Counted from the first letter of the stretch, positions 49,670 through 59,147 are shown. The stretch is 59,147 nucleotides of DNA from Clostridia bacterium (GCA_024403185.1 JAKSSG010000005.1:1-59147); one strand, 5' to 3'. A program made the numbers and translations. The notes: a model not told the origin generated them from the sequence alone.

Positions 49670-52183
49670 ATGTTAGTACCAATTGAATGGATAAATGATT
49701 ATATAGACCTGAAGGATATTTCCACTCAGGAATTCTGCGACCGCATGATCATGTCGGGTTCCAACCTGGAAACATGCGAGACTCTCTGCGAGGGAATCGA
49801 AAATGTGGTTGTGGGAAAGATTGAAAAGATAGAACCGCATCCGGATGCAGACAAGCTGGTAATCTGCCGCATAAACGTGGGAGATGCCGAAGCTGCAGGA
49901 AAGGATGAAGCAGGACTTCTGCAGATCGTAACGGGAGCACCTAATGTATTTGAAGGTGCAATCGTTCCTGTGGCACTTCACAATTCGCACATTCCGGGAC
50001 CTTTCCACGGCCAGCCTAAGCATGAAGGCGGTGAGAAGATCAAGAAGGGTAAGCTGAGAGGCGTTGAATCCTTCGGAATGCTCTGTTCTGCAGGAGAACT
50101 GGGATTTGAGGACAAGGTTGTTCCTGTTGCACATAAGGAAGGCATCTGGATTCTCGATCCTGAAGTTCACGAGGGAATTGAAGGACGGCTGGGACAGGAC
50201 TTCGCAGAGGCTCTGGACCTGGTTCAGTCGGTTGTGGATTTTGAAATCACACCGAACAGACCTGACTGTCTGGCACAGATCGGAATGGCAAGAGAAGCTG
50301 CAGCAACATTTGACAGAAGCTTTGAATATCCGGACATTGCACTGGCAGAGGAAGGTGAGGGAAGCTCATCAGACCATGTTTCAGTGGAAATCAGAAATAC
50401 GGAAAACTGCAGACGTTACGTTGCAAGAATCGTAACAGACGTTGTTGTAAAGCAGTCACCGTGGTGGCTCCAGAAGAGACTCATGTACGCGGGCATGAGA
50501 CCTATCAACAACATAGTTGACTTCACAAACTTCGTAATGCTGGAATACGGACAGCCGCTCCACGCATTCGACATCAGGGAAGTACACGGCGGAAAGATTA
50601 TCGTAGACAACGCTGCAGCAGGTGAGAAATTCACAACTCTCGACGAAAACGAGAGAACAATGGAAGCTGACATGCTCATGATCAAGGATGCCGAGAGAAG
50701 CATCGCCGTAGCAGGTGTAATGGGCGGACTCAATTCCGAAATCGAAGAAGATACAAATACAATAATAATAGAATCGGCAAACTTCAACGGCGACAGTGTC
50801 AGAACAACTGCCAAGAAGCTGGGACTGAGAACAGAAGCATCGGCAAGATTCGAGAAGGGCATCGACCCTAATCTGACAGAAGCTGCTGCCGACAGAGTCT
50901 GCAAGCTCATCGAAATGACAGGAGCAGGCAGGGTCCTCAAAGGAAGCGTAGATGTTTACCCTAACCCTGCAAGTGCCAAGACCATAGATGTGCGCGTGAG
51001 CAGAATCAATTACGTTCTGGGAATTGAACTGTCACGTGAAGAGATGGTTAAGATGTTGGAAGGCCTGGAAATCAAGGTGGCAGGCGAAGGCGACATCATG
51101 ACGGTTACTCCTCCTACAGTAAGACAGGACCTTCTGGAAGAGGAAGACTACATCGAGGAAATCGCCCGCATGTACGGATATGATCAGCTGCCTGTAACTC
51201 TGCCGAAGGGAAATACTGAAGCAGGTCAGCCTTATGACAGAACTCTGCGCGACGTTGCCAGAGAAGCCCTCTGCGGAATGGGACTCAACGAGATTCAGAC
51301 ATACTCATTCGTAAGCCCTTCAGGCGTTGACAGGATCGGCATCGGAGAGGATTCATGGGAAAGAGCATTCGTAAGAATCATAAATCCTCTTGGTGAAGAC
51401 ACATCGGTCATGAGAACGGTTCTCACACCTAACATGATGGACGTGCTCGCCAGAAACTACTCACGCAATCTGGAAGAGGTAAAGGCATTTGAAATCGGAA
51501 ACACCTTCATGGAGAATCCGATCAGCCCTGAAAAGCTTCCTGACGAAGATTATGCTCTCTGCATCGGCATGTACGGCGGAGATGTGGATTTCTTCAGTCT
51601 CAAGGGCATCATTGAAGAACTCCTGAAGAATCTGGGAATCAGGAACATTTCATTCGTCGCTGAATCCGAATACGGAGTTTATCATCCGGGAAGATGTGCC
51701 AGAGTACTCGTTGAAGCATCGGATGCCATGAAGGCGGCCGGCGAGGAATTCGAGGAGCTGGGCATCATGGGTGAAATTCATCCTGACGTTGCCGCCAACT
51801 ACGGCATGGACGGCGAAAGAGTATACTGCTGCGAGCTCATGTTCGGAGCAATCGCCCGCAAGGCAGACACAGAAGTGGTTTATACTCCGCTTCCTAAGTA
51901 TCCGTCAACATCAAGAGACATCGCTCTCCTGGTTGATGAGGAAATGGAAGTCGGCAGCATAGAGAAAGTCATTAAACAGCATGGAAAGGCCATCCTTGAA
52001 AGCGTTCGTCTCTTTGACGTTTACAGAGGCAAGCAGGTAGAGGAAGGAAAGAAGAGCGTCGCATTCACTCTGGTTTACAGGGATAAGGACAAGACTCTGA
52101 CAGATGAGGAAGTTGCAGAAGTCCATGAGGGAGTACTGGAAGCACTCAGAGAAAAGCTCAATGCTGTATTGAGAGAAATGTAA
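49670..52183 (+). CDS. pheT: Phenylalanine-tRNA ligase beta subunit
   Basis: 837 residues. Domains in order: N-terminal B1, EMAP-type tRNA-binding (HPDADKLVICRINVG, residues about 45-165), B3/B4 editing domain (NNIVDFTNFVMLEYGQPLHAFD; GVMGGLNSEI), B5, the catalytic-like core (EEIARMYGYDQLP, RNYSRNLEEVKAFEIGNTF) and C-terminal FDX-ACB anticodon-binding domain (PKYPSTSRDIALLVDE). AGGAG upstream; 10 bases after pheS. Confidence 0.98.
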   Translation: MLVPIEWINDYIDLKDISTQEFCDRMIMSGSNLETCETLCEGIENVVVGKIEKIEPHPDADKLVICRINVGDAEAAGKDEAGLLQIVTGAPNVFEGAIVPVALHNSHIPGPFHGQPKHEGGEKIKKGKLRGVESFGMLCSAGELGFEDKVVPVAHKEGIWILDPEVHEGIEGRLGQDFAEALDLVQSVVDFEITPNRPDCLAQIGMAREAAATFDRSFEYPDIALAEEGEGSSSDHVSVEIRNTENCRRYVARIVTDVVVKQSPWWLQKRLMYAGMRPINNIVDFTNFVMLEYGQPLHAFDIREVHGGKIIVDNAAAGEKFTTLDENERTMEADMLMIKDAERSIAVAGVMGGLNSEIEEDTNTIIIESANFNGDSVRTTAKKLGLRTEASARFEKGIDPNLTEAAADRVCKLIEMTGAGRVLKGSVDVYPNPASAKTIDVRVSRINYVLGIELSREEMVKMLEGLEIKVAGEGDIMTVTPPTVRQDLLEEEDYIEEIARMYGYDQLPVTLPKGNTEAGQPYDRTLRDVAREALCGMGLNEIQTYSFVSPSGVDRIGIGEDSWERAFVRIINPLGEDTSVMRTVLTPNMMDVLARNYSRNLEEVKAFEIGNTFMENPISPEKLPDEDYALCIGMYGGDVDFFSLKGIIEELLKNLGIRNISFVAESEYGVYHPGRCARVLVEASDAMKAAGEEFEELGIMGEIHPDVAANYGMDGERVYCCELMFGAIARKADTEVVYTPLPKYPSTSRDIALLVDEEMEVGSIEKVIKQHGKAILESVRLFDVYRGKQVEEGKKSVAFTLVYRDKDKTLTDEEVAEVHEGVLEALREKLNAVLREM

Positions 52184-52209
52184 AGTTTTTGTGGAACAGG
52201 AGAATCACC

Positions 52210-52779
52210 ATGGAAAACAACAAGGTAAACGTTCAGATTTACGGACAGGAGTTCACTATTGCAGGAGACATTCCTAAAGAGGAAATCATTCAGCACGCTG
52301 CACGCGTTGACATGAAGATGCACGAGATTGCCGATGGCGCAAGATCTGCAGGAGCATCAACACAGAATGTTGCAATTCTGGCAGCCGTAAACATCGCCAG
52401 CGAAGAGGCTCAGACACTGAAAGAACTTGATGAGGTCAAGAGCATGAATGTTCAGCTGGAAAAGGATGCGCAGCACTACGTTCAGCTGTGGGACGAAAGC
52501 AAGAAGACTTATTCCGAATACAAGGAAGAGACTCAGGCAATCGTAATGCAGAAGGATGAACTCATGAATCAGCTGAGAGCCAAGGACGAGGAAATCGCAA
52601 TGCTAAGAGCTGCAGCTGAAGAGTCCAAGAACCAGATCCAGAGCGGCATGGAAGATGTAATCAGAGAAGTTGAAGGAAAGTGCAGAGAACTGGAAAACAG
52701 CTTCTTCGATCTCCAGATGGAGAACCTCCAGCTCAAGAAGGAACTGGATAAATACAAGAACACTACCGGACAATTCTAA
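52210..52779 (+). CDS. zapA: Cell-division protein ZapA with long coiled-coil extension
   Basis: 189 residues from the ATG at 52210, six bases after AGGAG; a GTG-type extension to 52189 is less likely. Residues 1-75 are ZapA (VNVQIYGQEFTIAGD, ARVDMKMHEIAD, NVAILAAVNIASE), which bundles FtsZ filaments. The rest (about 75-189) is continuous coiled coil (KTYSEYKEETQAIVMQKDEL and on), making it roughly twice as long as B. subtilis ZapA. Such long ZapA proteins before mutS2 occur in Clostridia. Confidence 0.92.
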   Translation: MENNKVNVQIYGQEFTIAGDIPKEEIIQHAARVDMKMHEIADGARSAGASTQNVAILAAVNIASEEAQTLKELDEVKSMNVQLEKDAQHYVQLWDESKKTYSEYKEETQAIVMQKDELMNQLRAKDEEIAMLRAAAEESKNQIQSGMEDVIREVEGKCRELENSFFDLQMENLQLKKELDKYKNTTGQF

Positions 52780-55149
52780 ATGAAAGACAAGACCTTAAAC
52801 GTTTTAGAATACAGCAAAATAATCGAAATGTTAAAGGAACAGGCAGGCTCCGAAATGACGAAGAAAATCATATCGGAGCTTAAGCCTGTCTATGATGTAC
52901 GCGAAATAAGAGAAAAACAGCAGGAAACCACGGAAGCAGTAAGGCTCATCACAGCTAAGGGCCCTCTGCCGGTCGGTGGTTTTTATGATATTGAGGGCAT
53001 CGCGGGATTCACCCGAAAGGGCGGTGTGCTTACCATGGCGCAGCTACTCAAGGTGCTCTACAACATGAAGGCGGCAGAGAGAACGGTAACATTCATGAAG
53101 GCATCAGACCTGCCGGAGCTGCCGATAATCGACGCCATGATTGAAATTATGGCAGTGCACAAATCCTTTTCCGCCGAGCTTGACAGATGCATCATTTCCG
53201 AAGACGAGATGGCTGACGATGCCAGCAGCCAGCTGAGAACCATCAGAAGAGCCATCGCGAGACAGAACGATGCGGTCAAGGCCAAGATGAACCACATCCT
53301 GAATTCGGAGAGAACTATTCTCCAGGATGCGATCGTAACCATAAGAAACGGAAGATACGTAATCCCGGTTAAACAGGAACACAAGGGCAGAGTGCCGGGA
53401 ATTGTCCACGACCAGAGCGGAAGCGGAGCAACACTGTTCATCGAACCTCAGGCAATCGTAAACATGAACAACGAACTGAGACAGCTGGAACTGGACGAAC
53501 AGAATGAGGTAAACAGAATACTCGGAGAGCTTTCAGAAGGAGTATCGGAACTTTACCATGATCTTGTAAACAATCAGAAACTGCTCCTTCAGCTTGACCT
53601 GCTGATGGCAAAGGGCAGACTGTCAATAGAGATGGATGGAGAGGAGCCTCAGATTGGCGATGACAGAGAGCTGGATCTGAAATGCGCCTCACACCCGCTG
53701 ATAGATAAAAAAACCGTTGTACCCGTAAATATCGCCATTGGAGGGGATTACAGAACTCTGGTGGTAACCGGACCGAATACGGGAGGCAAGACCGTAACGC
53801 TCAAGACGGCGGGACTCCTTTCACTGATGGCCCAGACGGGACTTCACATACCTGTTGCACCGGGAAGCAAGGTGCCCGTATACAGGAACGTCTTTGCGGA
53901 CATAGGTGACGAGCAGAGCATTGAGCAGAGCCTGTCGACATTTTCATCCCACATGGCAAACATTGTGGAAATCATAAAGGAAGCCGACGAGGACAGTCTG
54001 GTTTTGCTTGATGAACTTGGTGCGGGAACGGATCCTACCGAAGGTGCCGCGCTGGCCATTTCCATTCTGGAAACTCTGGCGGCGGCAGGTGCATCGACAA
54101 TTGCAACAACCCATTATACGGAGCTGAAGAAATTCGCCATTTCAACAGAAGGCGTCGAGAATGCATCCATGGAATTCGACGTTGAAACCCTGAGTCCGAC
54201 ATATAAACTGACCATAGGGCTTCCGGGAAAATCCAATGCATTTGAAATATCGAGAAAGCTTGGCCTTCCTGATGCAATAACCGACAGAGCGGCCGATCTT
54301 CTTGAGGGCGGGGACATTGCCTTTGAGGATGTCATCTCGTCCATGGAAGAGGACAAGAAAAAAACCGAAACCGAACGCGCAGAGGCCATGGCCCTGAATC
54401 GTGAAATGAAACTCCGCATGGAGGAAATGGAACAGCAGGCAAAGAAGGCCGAAGAGAAGCGTGAGAAAGAACTTGCAAAAGCAAGAGAAGAGGCTCGCGA
54501 CATAATCCGTGAAGCCAGGGAAACAGCGGAGGACTTCAGGGAAGAGCTTAAGGAAATCGCAAGGCTGGAGAGCATGGGCGAAAGAACAAAGCGCTTCGAC
54601 GAGGGACGACGTCGGCTTCGTGAAATCGAGAAGAAGAACAGAAACACCATTAAACGCGAAACGAATGACAAGCCGGTGGATCCGGACAGCCTTTCACTGG
54701 GAGACAGGGTAAAGATTCTCACATTCGGCCAGAACGGTGAAATATGTGAGCTGCCCGATGAAAAAGGCGAGATGCAGGTTCAGGTCGGCGCCATGAAATT
54801 CGGCGTGAACATCAAGGATATCATGCTCATCGACCAGCCGAAGAAGAGCTCCGGAAGAAGGAAATCATCCACCTACGGCAGCATGTATCGCGAAAAGGCA
54901 AAAACAGTATCAACTTCCATTGACCTGAGGGGAAAAAACCTTGACGATGCGGCAATGGATATGGAAAAATATATAGATGACGCTTTTATCTCGGGACTGC
55001 CTGAAGTAACCATCATTCACGGCAGGGGAGAAGGCATTCTGAGCAAGGGCCTGAGGGCGCAGCTCAGAAAGAATAAACATGTTAAGGAATACCGCAGAGG
55101 CGGTTTTGACGAGGGCGGCGACGGAGTTACCGTCGTAAAGCTAAAATAA
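52780..55149 (+). CDS. mutS2: Endonuclease/ATPase MutS2
   Basis: 789 residues. MutS-core ATPase with Walker A GPNTGGKTVTLKT (near residue 330), DIGDEQSIEQSLSTFSSHM, Walker B LVLLDELGAGTDPTEGAAL and TTHYTELK; a long charged coil (about 510-620); and a C-terminal Smr domain (STSIDLRGKNLDDAAMDME, IHGRGEGILSKGLR). MutS2 acts on branched DNA and on collided ribosomes rather than in mismatch repair. It starts directly after the zapA stop. Confidence 0.97.
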   Translation: MKDKTLNVLEYSKIIEMLKEQAGSEMTKKIISELKPVYDVREIREKQQETTEAVRLITAKGPLPVGGFYDIEGIAGFTRKGGVLTMAQLLKVLYNMKAAERTVTFMKASDLPELPIIDAMIEIMAVHKSFSAELDRCIISEDEMADDASSQLRTIRRAIARQNDAVKAKMNHILNSERTILQDAIVTIRNGRYVIPVKQEHKGRVPGIVHDQSGSGATLFIEPQAIVNMNNELRQLELDEQNEVNRILGELSEGVSELYHDLVNNQKLLLQLDLLMAKGRLSIEMDGEEPQIGDDRELDLKCASHPLIDKKTVVPVNIAIGGDYRTLVVTGPNTGGKTVTLKTAGLLSLMAQTGLHIPVAPGSKVPVYRNVFADIGDEQSIEQSLSTFSSHMANIVEIIKEADEDSLVLLDELGAGTDPTEGAALAISILETLAAAGASTIATTHYTELKKFAISTEGVENASMEFDVETLSPTYKLTIGLPGKSNAFEISRKLGLPDAITDRAADLLEGGDIAFEDVISSMEEDKKKTETERAEAMALNREMKLRMEEMEQQAKKAEEKREKELAKAREEARDIIREARETAEDFREELKEIARLESMGERTKRFDEGRRRLREIEKKNRNTIKRETNDKPVDPDSLSLGDRVKILTFGQNGEICELPDEKGEMQVQVGAMKFGVNIKDIMLIDQPKKSSGRRKSSTYGSMYREKAKTVSTSIDLRGKNLDDAAMDMEKYIDDAFISGLPEVTIIHGRGEGILSKGLRAQLRKNKHVKEYRRGGFDEGGDGVTVVKLK

Positions 55150-55159
55150 GGAGACGAAA

Positions 55160-56878
55160 ATGATAAACTACAAAGAAAAGATTGCAGATCTTATTGCACC
55201 ACAGGTTGAAGGACTCGAGAGGGAAGAAATTCTTGGAATGATTGAACTGCCTGCTGACAGCAGCATGGGAGACTATGCATTTCCATGCTTCAAGCTGGCA
55301 AAAATACTGAGAAAGGCACCTCCGATGATCGCTAAGGGCATTGCAGAGGCAATAGCCGATGATCCTATGTTTGAAAAGGTTGAACAGGTAAACGCATACG
55401 TGAACATGTTCATATCAAAGGCTGATTTCGCCGGACAGGTTGTTACTGAAGTAGTGACAAAGGACCAGAATTTCGGAAAGAGCGACATGGGACAGAACAG
55501 ACCTGTAATCGTTGAGTATTCATCACCTAACATTGCCAAGCCGTTCCATATCGGCCACATCAGAAGTACGGTAATCGGAGCTTCAATTGCCAAGATCTAC
55601 GACTATCTCGGATTTGATGTAATCAGAATAAACCACCTGGGCGACTACGGTACTCAGTTCGGTAAGATGATCGTTGCATACAGACACTGGGGCAACGAGC
55701 AGGACGTTATTGATTCCCCGATCAAGACACTACTCAGCTACTATACAAAGTTCCACGTAGAGGCAGAGAACGACCCGTCACTGGAAGACGAGGCACGCGC
55801 TACCTTCACAAAGCTTGAAAACGGTGAAAAAGAAGAAACGGAACTGTGGCAGTGGTTCAGAGATGAGTCCCTCAAGGAATTCAGCCGTGTATATGACATG
55901 CTGGGAATCTCCTACGACTCATATGCGGGAGAATCATTCTATTCAGACAAGATGCCTCGTTTCGTAAAGGAACTGGAAGAAAAGGGCCTCATGGAAGAGG
56001 ACGAGGGAGCTCACATCGTAAGACTGGATGACTACGGTCTTACTCCTGCACTCATCACTAAATCAGACGGCTCAACTCTCTACATTACAAGAGACATTGC
56101 TGCTGCAGTATACAGAAAAGAAACATACGACTTCTACAAGAACATCTACGTTGTTGCATCACAGCAGAATCTCCACTTCCAGCAGTGGATTCAGATCCTT
56201 GAACTCATGGGATATGAATGGGCAAGAGACTGCGTACACGTTCCTTTCGGCCTCGTAAGCCTGGAAGACGGAACAATGTCAACACGTGAAGGAAGAGTGG
56301 TATTCCTGGAAGACGTTCTCAACGGAGCCGTTGACAAGACAAGAGAAATCATAAAGGAAAAGAATCCTGACGCAACACCTGAAGCAGTTGAGGAAGTCGC
56401 AAAGGCAGTCGGCATCGGCGCCGTTGTATTCAACGAGCTTTCAAACTACAGAATCAAGGACTACGTGTTCTCATGGGATCACGTGCTCAACTTCGAAGGA
56501 GAGACAGGCCCGTACGTACAGTATACTCACGCACGTGCATGCAGCGTTCTGCGCAAGGCAGGCGATGACATAGTTGCAAAGGCAAAGGCAGGATTCGACC
56601 CTTCATACCTTACATCCGAAAGCGCACACGCACTTTCAACACTCCTTTACCAGCTTCCTGATGTAATCGTCGAAGCAGGAGAAAAGTATGAACCGTCAAT
56701 CGTAACGAGACACATTGTTGACATTGCACAGGCATTCAACAAGTTCTATCACGACGAGCATATCCTGGTTGACAACGAGGATGAAAAGCTTGCCAAGATT
56801 GCCATGGTTCTCGCTGCAAAGGCAGCAATCAGAAACGGCCTGGATATCCTTTGCATGAAGGCACCGGAGAAGATGTAA
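55160..56878 (+). CDS. argS: Arginine-tRNA ligase
   Basis: 572 residues. Class I synthetase: N-terminal Add-1 domain, HIGH motif in SPNIAKPFHIGHIRSTVIG (near residue 125), NHLGDYGTQFGK, a KMSK-like loop DGTMSTREGRVVFLEDV without the usual first lysine (common in ArgRS), and a C-terminal DALR anticodon domain ending MKAPEKM. AGGAG upstream; 10 bases after mutS2. Confidence 0.97.
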   Translation: MINYKEKIADLIAPQVEGLEREEILGMIELPADSSMGDYAFPCFKLAKILRKAPPMIAKGIAEAIADDPMFEKVEQVNAYVNMFISKADFAGQVVTEVVTKDQNFGKSDMGQNRPVIVEYSSPNIAKPFHIGHIRSTVIGASIAKIYDYLGFDVIRINHLGDYGTQFGKMIVAYRHWGNEQDVIDSPIKTLLSYYTKFHVEAENDPSLEDEARATFTKLENGEKEETELWQWFRDESLKEFSRVYDMLGISYDSYAGESFYSDKMPRFVKELEEKGLMEEDEGAHIVRLDDYGLTPALITKSDGSTLYITRDIAAAVYRKETYDFYKNIYVVASQQNLHFQQWIQILELMGYEWARDCVHVPFGLVSLEDGTMSTREGRVVFLEDVLNGAVDKTREIIKEKNPDATPEAVEEVAKAVGIGAVVFNELSNYRIKDYVFSWDHVLNFEGETGPYVQYTHARACSVLRKAGDDIVAKAKAGFDPSYLTSESAHALSTLLYQLPDVIVEAGEKYEPSIVTRHIVDIAQAFNKFYHDEHILVDNEDEKLAKIAMVLAAKAAIRNGLDILCMKAPEKM

Positions 56879-56882
56879 ATAC

Positions 56883-57755
56883 ATGAGATACGAAGGAAAC
56901 ATATTCAGACCTCCAAGTGAGGCATACAGCTATCTGCTGCAGGTAACAATAGGCTGCACCCACAACAAGTGCACCTTCTGCAGCATGTATAAGGACAAGA
57001 AATTCCGCGTAAGAAATCTTGATGAGGTTCTTGAGGACCTTGAAATGGCACGAAAAACCTACCGTCGCGTGACCAGAATCTTTCTGTGCGACGGAGATGC
57101 CCTGGCACTGGCCAACAGGAAGCTGCTCCCGATTCTGGAAAGAATAAGAGAGCTCTTCCCTGAATGTGAAAGGGTTACGGTTTACGGACGTGCAACTGAT
57201 GCTCTTCACAAGACAGATGAGGAGCTGCGTGAACTTTTTGAAGCAGGAATATCAATGGTTTATCTTGGAGCTGAATCGGGAAGCGACAAGGTGCTTAAAG
57301 ATATCAACAAGGGTGAAACCCGCCAGCAGTTAATTGATGGAGTGAAGAAGATCGAGGCCTGCGGAATGCAGTGCTCCGTCACCTTTATTTCCGGCCTTGC
57401 CGGAAAGGACGGGTGGGAGGACCACGCAATCCAGACCGGTACGATGATTACGGAAATGAATCCGTCATATGTTGGTCTTCTTACACTGATGGTTGATCCG
57501 AACGTACCGATTGCGGAGGAAATCAGAAGCGGAAGACTGAAGCTTCTCTCACCGGAAGAGGTAATGGCAGAAACCCTGCTTTTGCTTAAGAATGCCAATG
57601 TTTCAAAGACATGTGTATTCAGGAGCAACCACGCGTCCAACTATCTGTCACTGCGCGGAAATCTGCCGGAAGACAAAGAGGACATGATGGCTCTCCTCAG
57701 GGAGGCAATGGATAACCATGACATGTTTAAGGATGAAAGATTCCGTGCATTATAA
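56883..57755 (+). CDS. Radical SAM protein (COG1032-like), function unknown
   Basis: 290 residues. The N-terminal cluster motif reads GCTHNKCTFCSMY, that is CX4CX2C rather than the common CX3CX2C; this variant is regular in this family. Then FLCDGDALALANRKLLPIL (SAM contact region), VTVYGRATDAL, SMVYLGAESGSDKVLK, VTFISGLAGKDGWEDHA and FRSNHASNYLSLRGNLP. A widespread Clostridia protein without known substrate. It sits four bases after argS. Confidence 0.9.
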   Translation: MRYEGNIFRPPSEAYSYLLQVTIGCTHNKCTFCSMYKDKKFRVRNLDEVLEDLEMARKTYRRVTRIFLCDGDALALANRKLLPILERIRELFPECERVTVYGRATDALHKTDEELRELFEAGISMVYLGAESGSDKVLKDINKGETRQQLIDGVKKIEACGMQCSVTFISGLAGKDGWEDHAIQTGTMITEMNPSYVGLLTLMVDPNVPIAEEIRSGRLKLLSPEEVMAETLLLLKNANVSKTCVFRSNHASNYLSLRGNLPEDKEDMMALLREAMDNHDMFKDERFRAL

Positions 57756-57766
57756 AAGGAGATAAG

Positions 57767-59050
57767 ATGAGTACTATTAAAAACAGAAAGCTGCAGAAGC
57801 AGCAGGTAATTCATGAAGAGGACAAGACCTTTCTTCAGAACATAGGTGTTACAAGAACAGTTGAAAGACCTCGCGAAGAGTCGGATATTCAGCTGAGAGA
57901 GGACAGAATCGGAAGGTACTTCAGAAAGTATCTGAACAAGTTCGTCTTCGTTGAGTTCTCGGAAGAATTCATGGCCAAGAACAAGGCCGGTGACCTGATG
58001 CGTGGAGTTCCGATTCCTCTCAGAAGAAAGGAAGTAAAGGAATTCGCAGGCGGCGAAGGCATCGATTTCCTGGTGCTGGCGGAGAACATGGCCTGGGTAA
58101 TGGGCTGTGACCCTCATTTCAAGTATACGGAAAAATACTGCGCAATCCTCAGAAAGCTCTACAACAAGAAGCTGGAAGAAGGAATGCTTAAAGAGGGAAG
58201 AGACGCCGCTGAACAGGGTGAAATGGATAATGCCTGCATACACTTCAGAGCAGCACTCTGCATGCAGTACGACTACATGCACGCAATGTATTCATATGCA
58301 CGCGCATGCCGTGTAATGTACGAGAACAGCAGAAACGAGGAATATATCGGCAGATTCAAGGCAGAAGCTCTTGACTGGTTTGAGCTGCTTACAGAAACTC
58401 ATCCAAGATTTGCAATGGGATATTACTATCTTGGTTACTCATATCTCAACATGGGACTTTACGGCAAGGCTCAGCTGGCATGGCAGAGCTTCCTCAAGTT
58501 CGCCAGAAACAGCAAGGACCGCAAGGAGATAAACAAGAGACTCACTCAGATTGCTCATCCTGTAACAATAGAAGACGGATGCCTCAAGATCGGAAACGGC
58601 AGATATGAAGAGGGCATAGATATTCTCGAACCGTATCTGCAGAGCCAGTTCAAGGACTGGTGGCCGCTCCACTACTATCTCGGCCGCGGCTATGTTCAGG
58701 CGGGAAGAACCGGAGAAGCCGTTGCTGAATTCAAGAAAGTTCTCATGACAAACGGAAGTCATCTTGAAACAATGAGGGAGCTTCTCGCAATATACGAAGA
58801 AGAGGATGACAGGGAAAACATCAGAAAGTATTCCGAAAAGATCAAGCTCATCGAGGATGCTCAGACGGCTGAACAGGCCAAGCTTCTGGAAGCAACTCAG
58901 AAGGAAAGCAAGAAGCTTGAAGAGGAAGAATCTGCTCCGATAGAGAATCCGGAAAGCTTCGATACCAGCGATGTGGACGATTATCAGAAGGAAATTGAAG
59001 CCGAGAAAAAGCACGGATTAAGGAAGGCAAAAACGAAGAAAAAAGAGTAG
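57767..59050 (+). CDS. TPR-repeat protein
   Basis: 427 residues, ATG with AGGAG seven bases upstream. Residues 1-120 are charged and not recognised (ESDIQLREDRIGRYFRKYL, FSEEFMAKNKAGDLMRGVPI). Several TPR-type helical pairs follow (EGRDAAEQGEMDNACIHFRA, AMGYYYLGYSYLNMGLYGKA, WPLHYYLGRGYVQAGRTGEA), then an acidic/lysine-rich tail to the end (EKKHGLRKAKTKKKE). No signal peptide or membrane helix. Probably an adaptor; partners unknown. Confidence 0.85.
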   Translation: MSTIKNRKLQKQQVIHEEDKTFLQNIGVTRTVERPREESDIQLREDRIGRYFRKYLNKFVFVEFSEEFMAKNKAGDLMRGVPIPLRRKEVKEFAGGEGIDFLVLAENMAWVMGCDPHFKYTEKYCAILRKLYNKKLEEGMLKEGRDAAEQGEMDNACIHFRAALCMQYDYMHAMYSYARACRVMYENSRNEEYIGRFKAEALDWFELLTETHPRFAMGYYYLGYSYLNMGLYGKAQLAWQSFLKFARNSKDRKEINKRLTQIAHPVTIEDGCLKIGNGRYEEGIDILEPYLQSQFKDWWPLHYYLGRGYVQAGRTGEAVAEFKKVLMTNGSHLETMRELLAIYEEEDDRENIRKYSEKIKLIEDAQTAEQAKLLEATQKESKKLEEEESAPIENPESFDTSDVDDYQKEIEAEKKHGLRKAKTKKKE

Positions 59051-59070
59051 AAATTTGTTAAAAAAACAGG

Positions 59071-59100
59071 TTGACAGTCCCGAACGTGATGAAGTATAAT
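59071..59100 (+). promoter_or_regulatory. Strong promoter of the downstream tRNA (or tRNA-rRNA) unit
   Basis: TTGACA (59071-59076), 18 bases, TATAAT (59095-59100). A 7-bp inverted repeat, GTCCCGA (59077-59083) and TCGGGAC (59112-59118), spans the -10 box and the expected start. Confidence 0.82.
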
Positions 59101-59130
59101 AACTCTTGTCGTCGGGACAAAACCTAATAT

Positions 59131-59147
59131 TCCGAGGTAGCTCAATG
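59131..59147 (+). tRNA. 5' end of a tRNA gene, cut by the window edge
   Basis: TCCGAGG (seven-base acceptor strand), TA at positions 8-9, GCTC (D stem) and AATG of the D loop fit the start of a tRNA. The anticodon is outside the window, so the amino acid cannot be read; several Clostridia tRNAs, including Asn, begin in this way. Confidence 0.7.

Overview
The window reads as a chromosomal segment of an anaerobic Clostridia-type Firmicute. The support is a Gram-positive style dcw cluster (mraZ to ftsZ with DivIB and a PASTA penicillin-binding protein), YlmH, MutS2, ZapA, a MetH without its reactivation domain, an NSS/MetS transporter pair, hydrogenase-maturation genes, corrinoid-activation genes and heavy use of AGA/AGG arginine codons. 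Family Anaerovoracaceae or a relative is possible, but that is only a guess.

Layout. 1-2400: the 3' end of tuf with its terminator, then a leftward zinc-ribbon membrane protein. 2425-13403: the six [NiFe]-hydrogenase maturation genes split into a leftward hypA-hypB-hypF operon and a rightward hypC-hypD-hypE operon, separated by a Na+-dependent NSS transporter with its MetS small subunit, a large membrane GGDEF/EAL protein and a YbaK-type deacylase. No hydrogenase structural gene lies in the window. 13404-14715: an AT-rich island with an array of three 39-nt units. Each unit is a 10-bp inverted-repeat arm, exactly 19 nt of unrelated sequence, and the opposite arm. The whole array is closed by a 19-bp terminal inverted repeat. 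Beside it is a leftward gene for a protein resembling a PD-(D/E)XK nuclease. This is the strongest candidate for an undescribed system.

14738-26905: housekeeping and metabolic genes: deoC, a GNAT, ylmH, metF, a DUF2974 alpha/beta hydrolase, a HerA/DUF853-type ATPase, metH, an MFS transporter, a Sir2 deacylase and an iron alcohol dehydrogenase. 26906-30585: a decaying corrinoid/methyl-transfer locus. It holds fragments of an APC permease, an MtaA/MtbA-type methyltransferase, a CobW GTPase and apparently pylC (pyrrolysine biosynthesis). Next to these wrecks, an ASKHA reductive activator (RACo-like) and a B12 reactivation-domain protein remain open. They may now serve the truncated MetH. 30605-33824: a TetR-controlled operon encoding a DHA2-type MFS pump with an unusual insert of about 400 residues. 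33886-35732: leftward lgt-ychF.

35804-47866: the dcw cluster mraZ-rsmH-ftsL-pbp-murF-mraY-murD-ftsW-murG-divIB-ftsZ. It has GTGG boxes at 10-11 bp spacing over the mraZ promoter, a hairpin attenuator before the pbp gene and a separate ftsZ promoter. 47867-59050: SpoU methyltransferase, pheS, pheT, zapA, mutS2, argS, a radical SAM protein and a TPR protein, all rightward and tightly packed. The window ends with a strong promoter and the first bases of a tRNA gene.

All family names come from reading the protein sequences. No database search was run.
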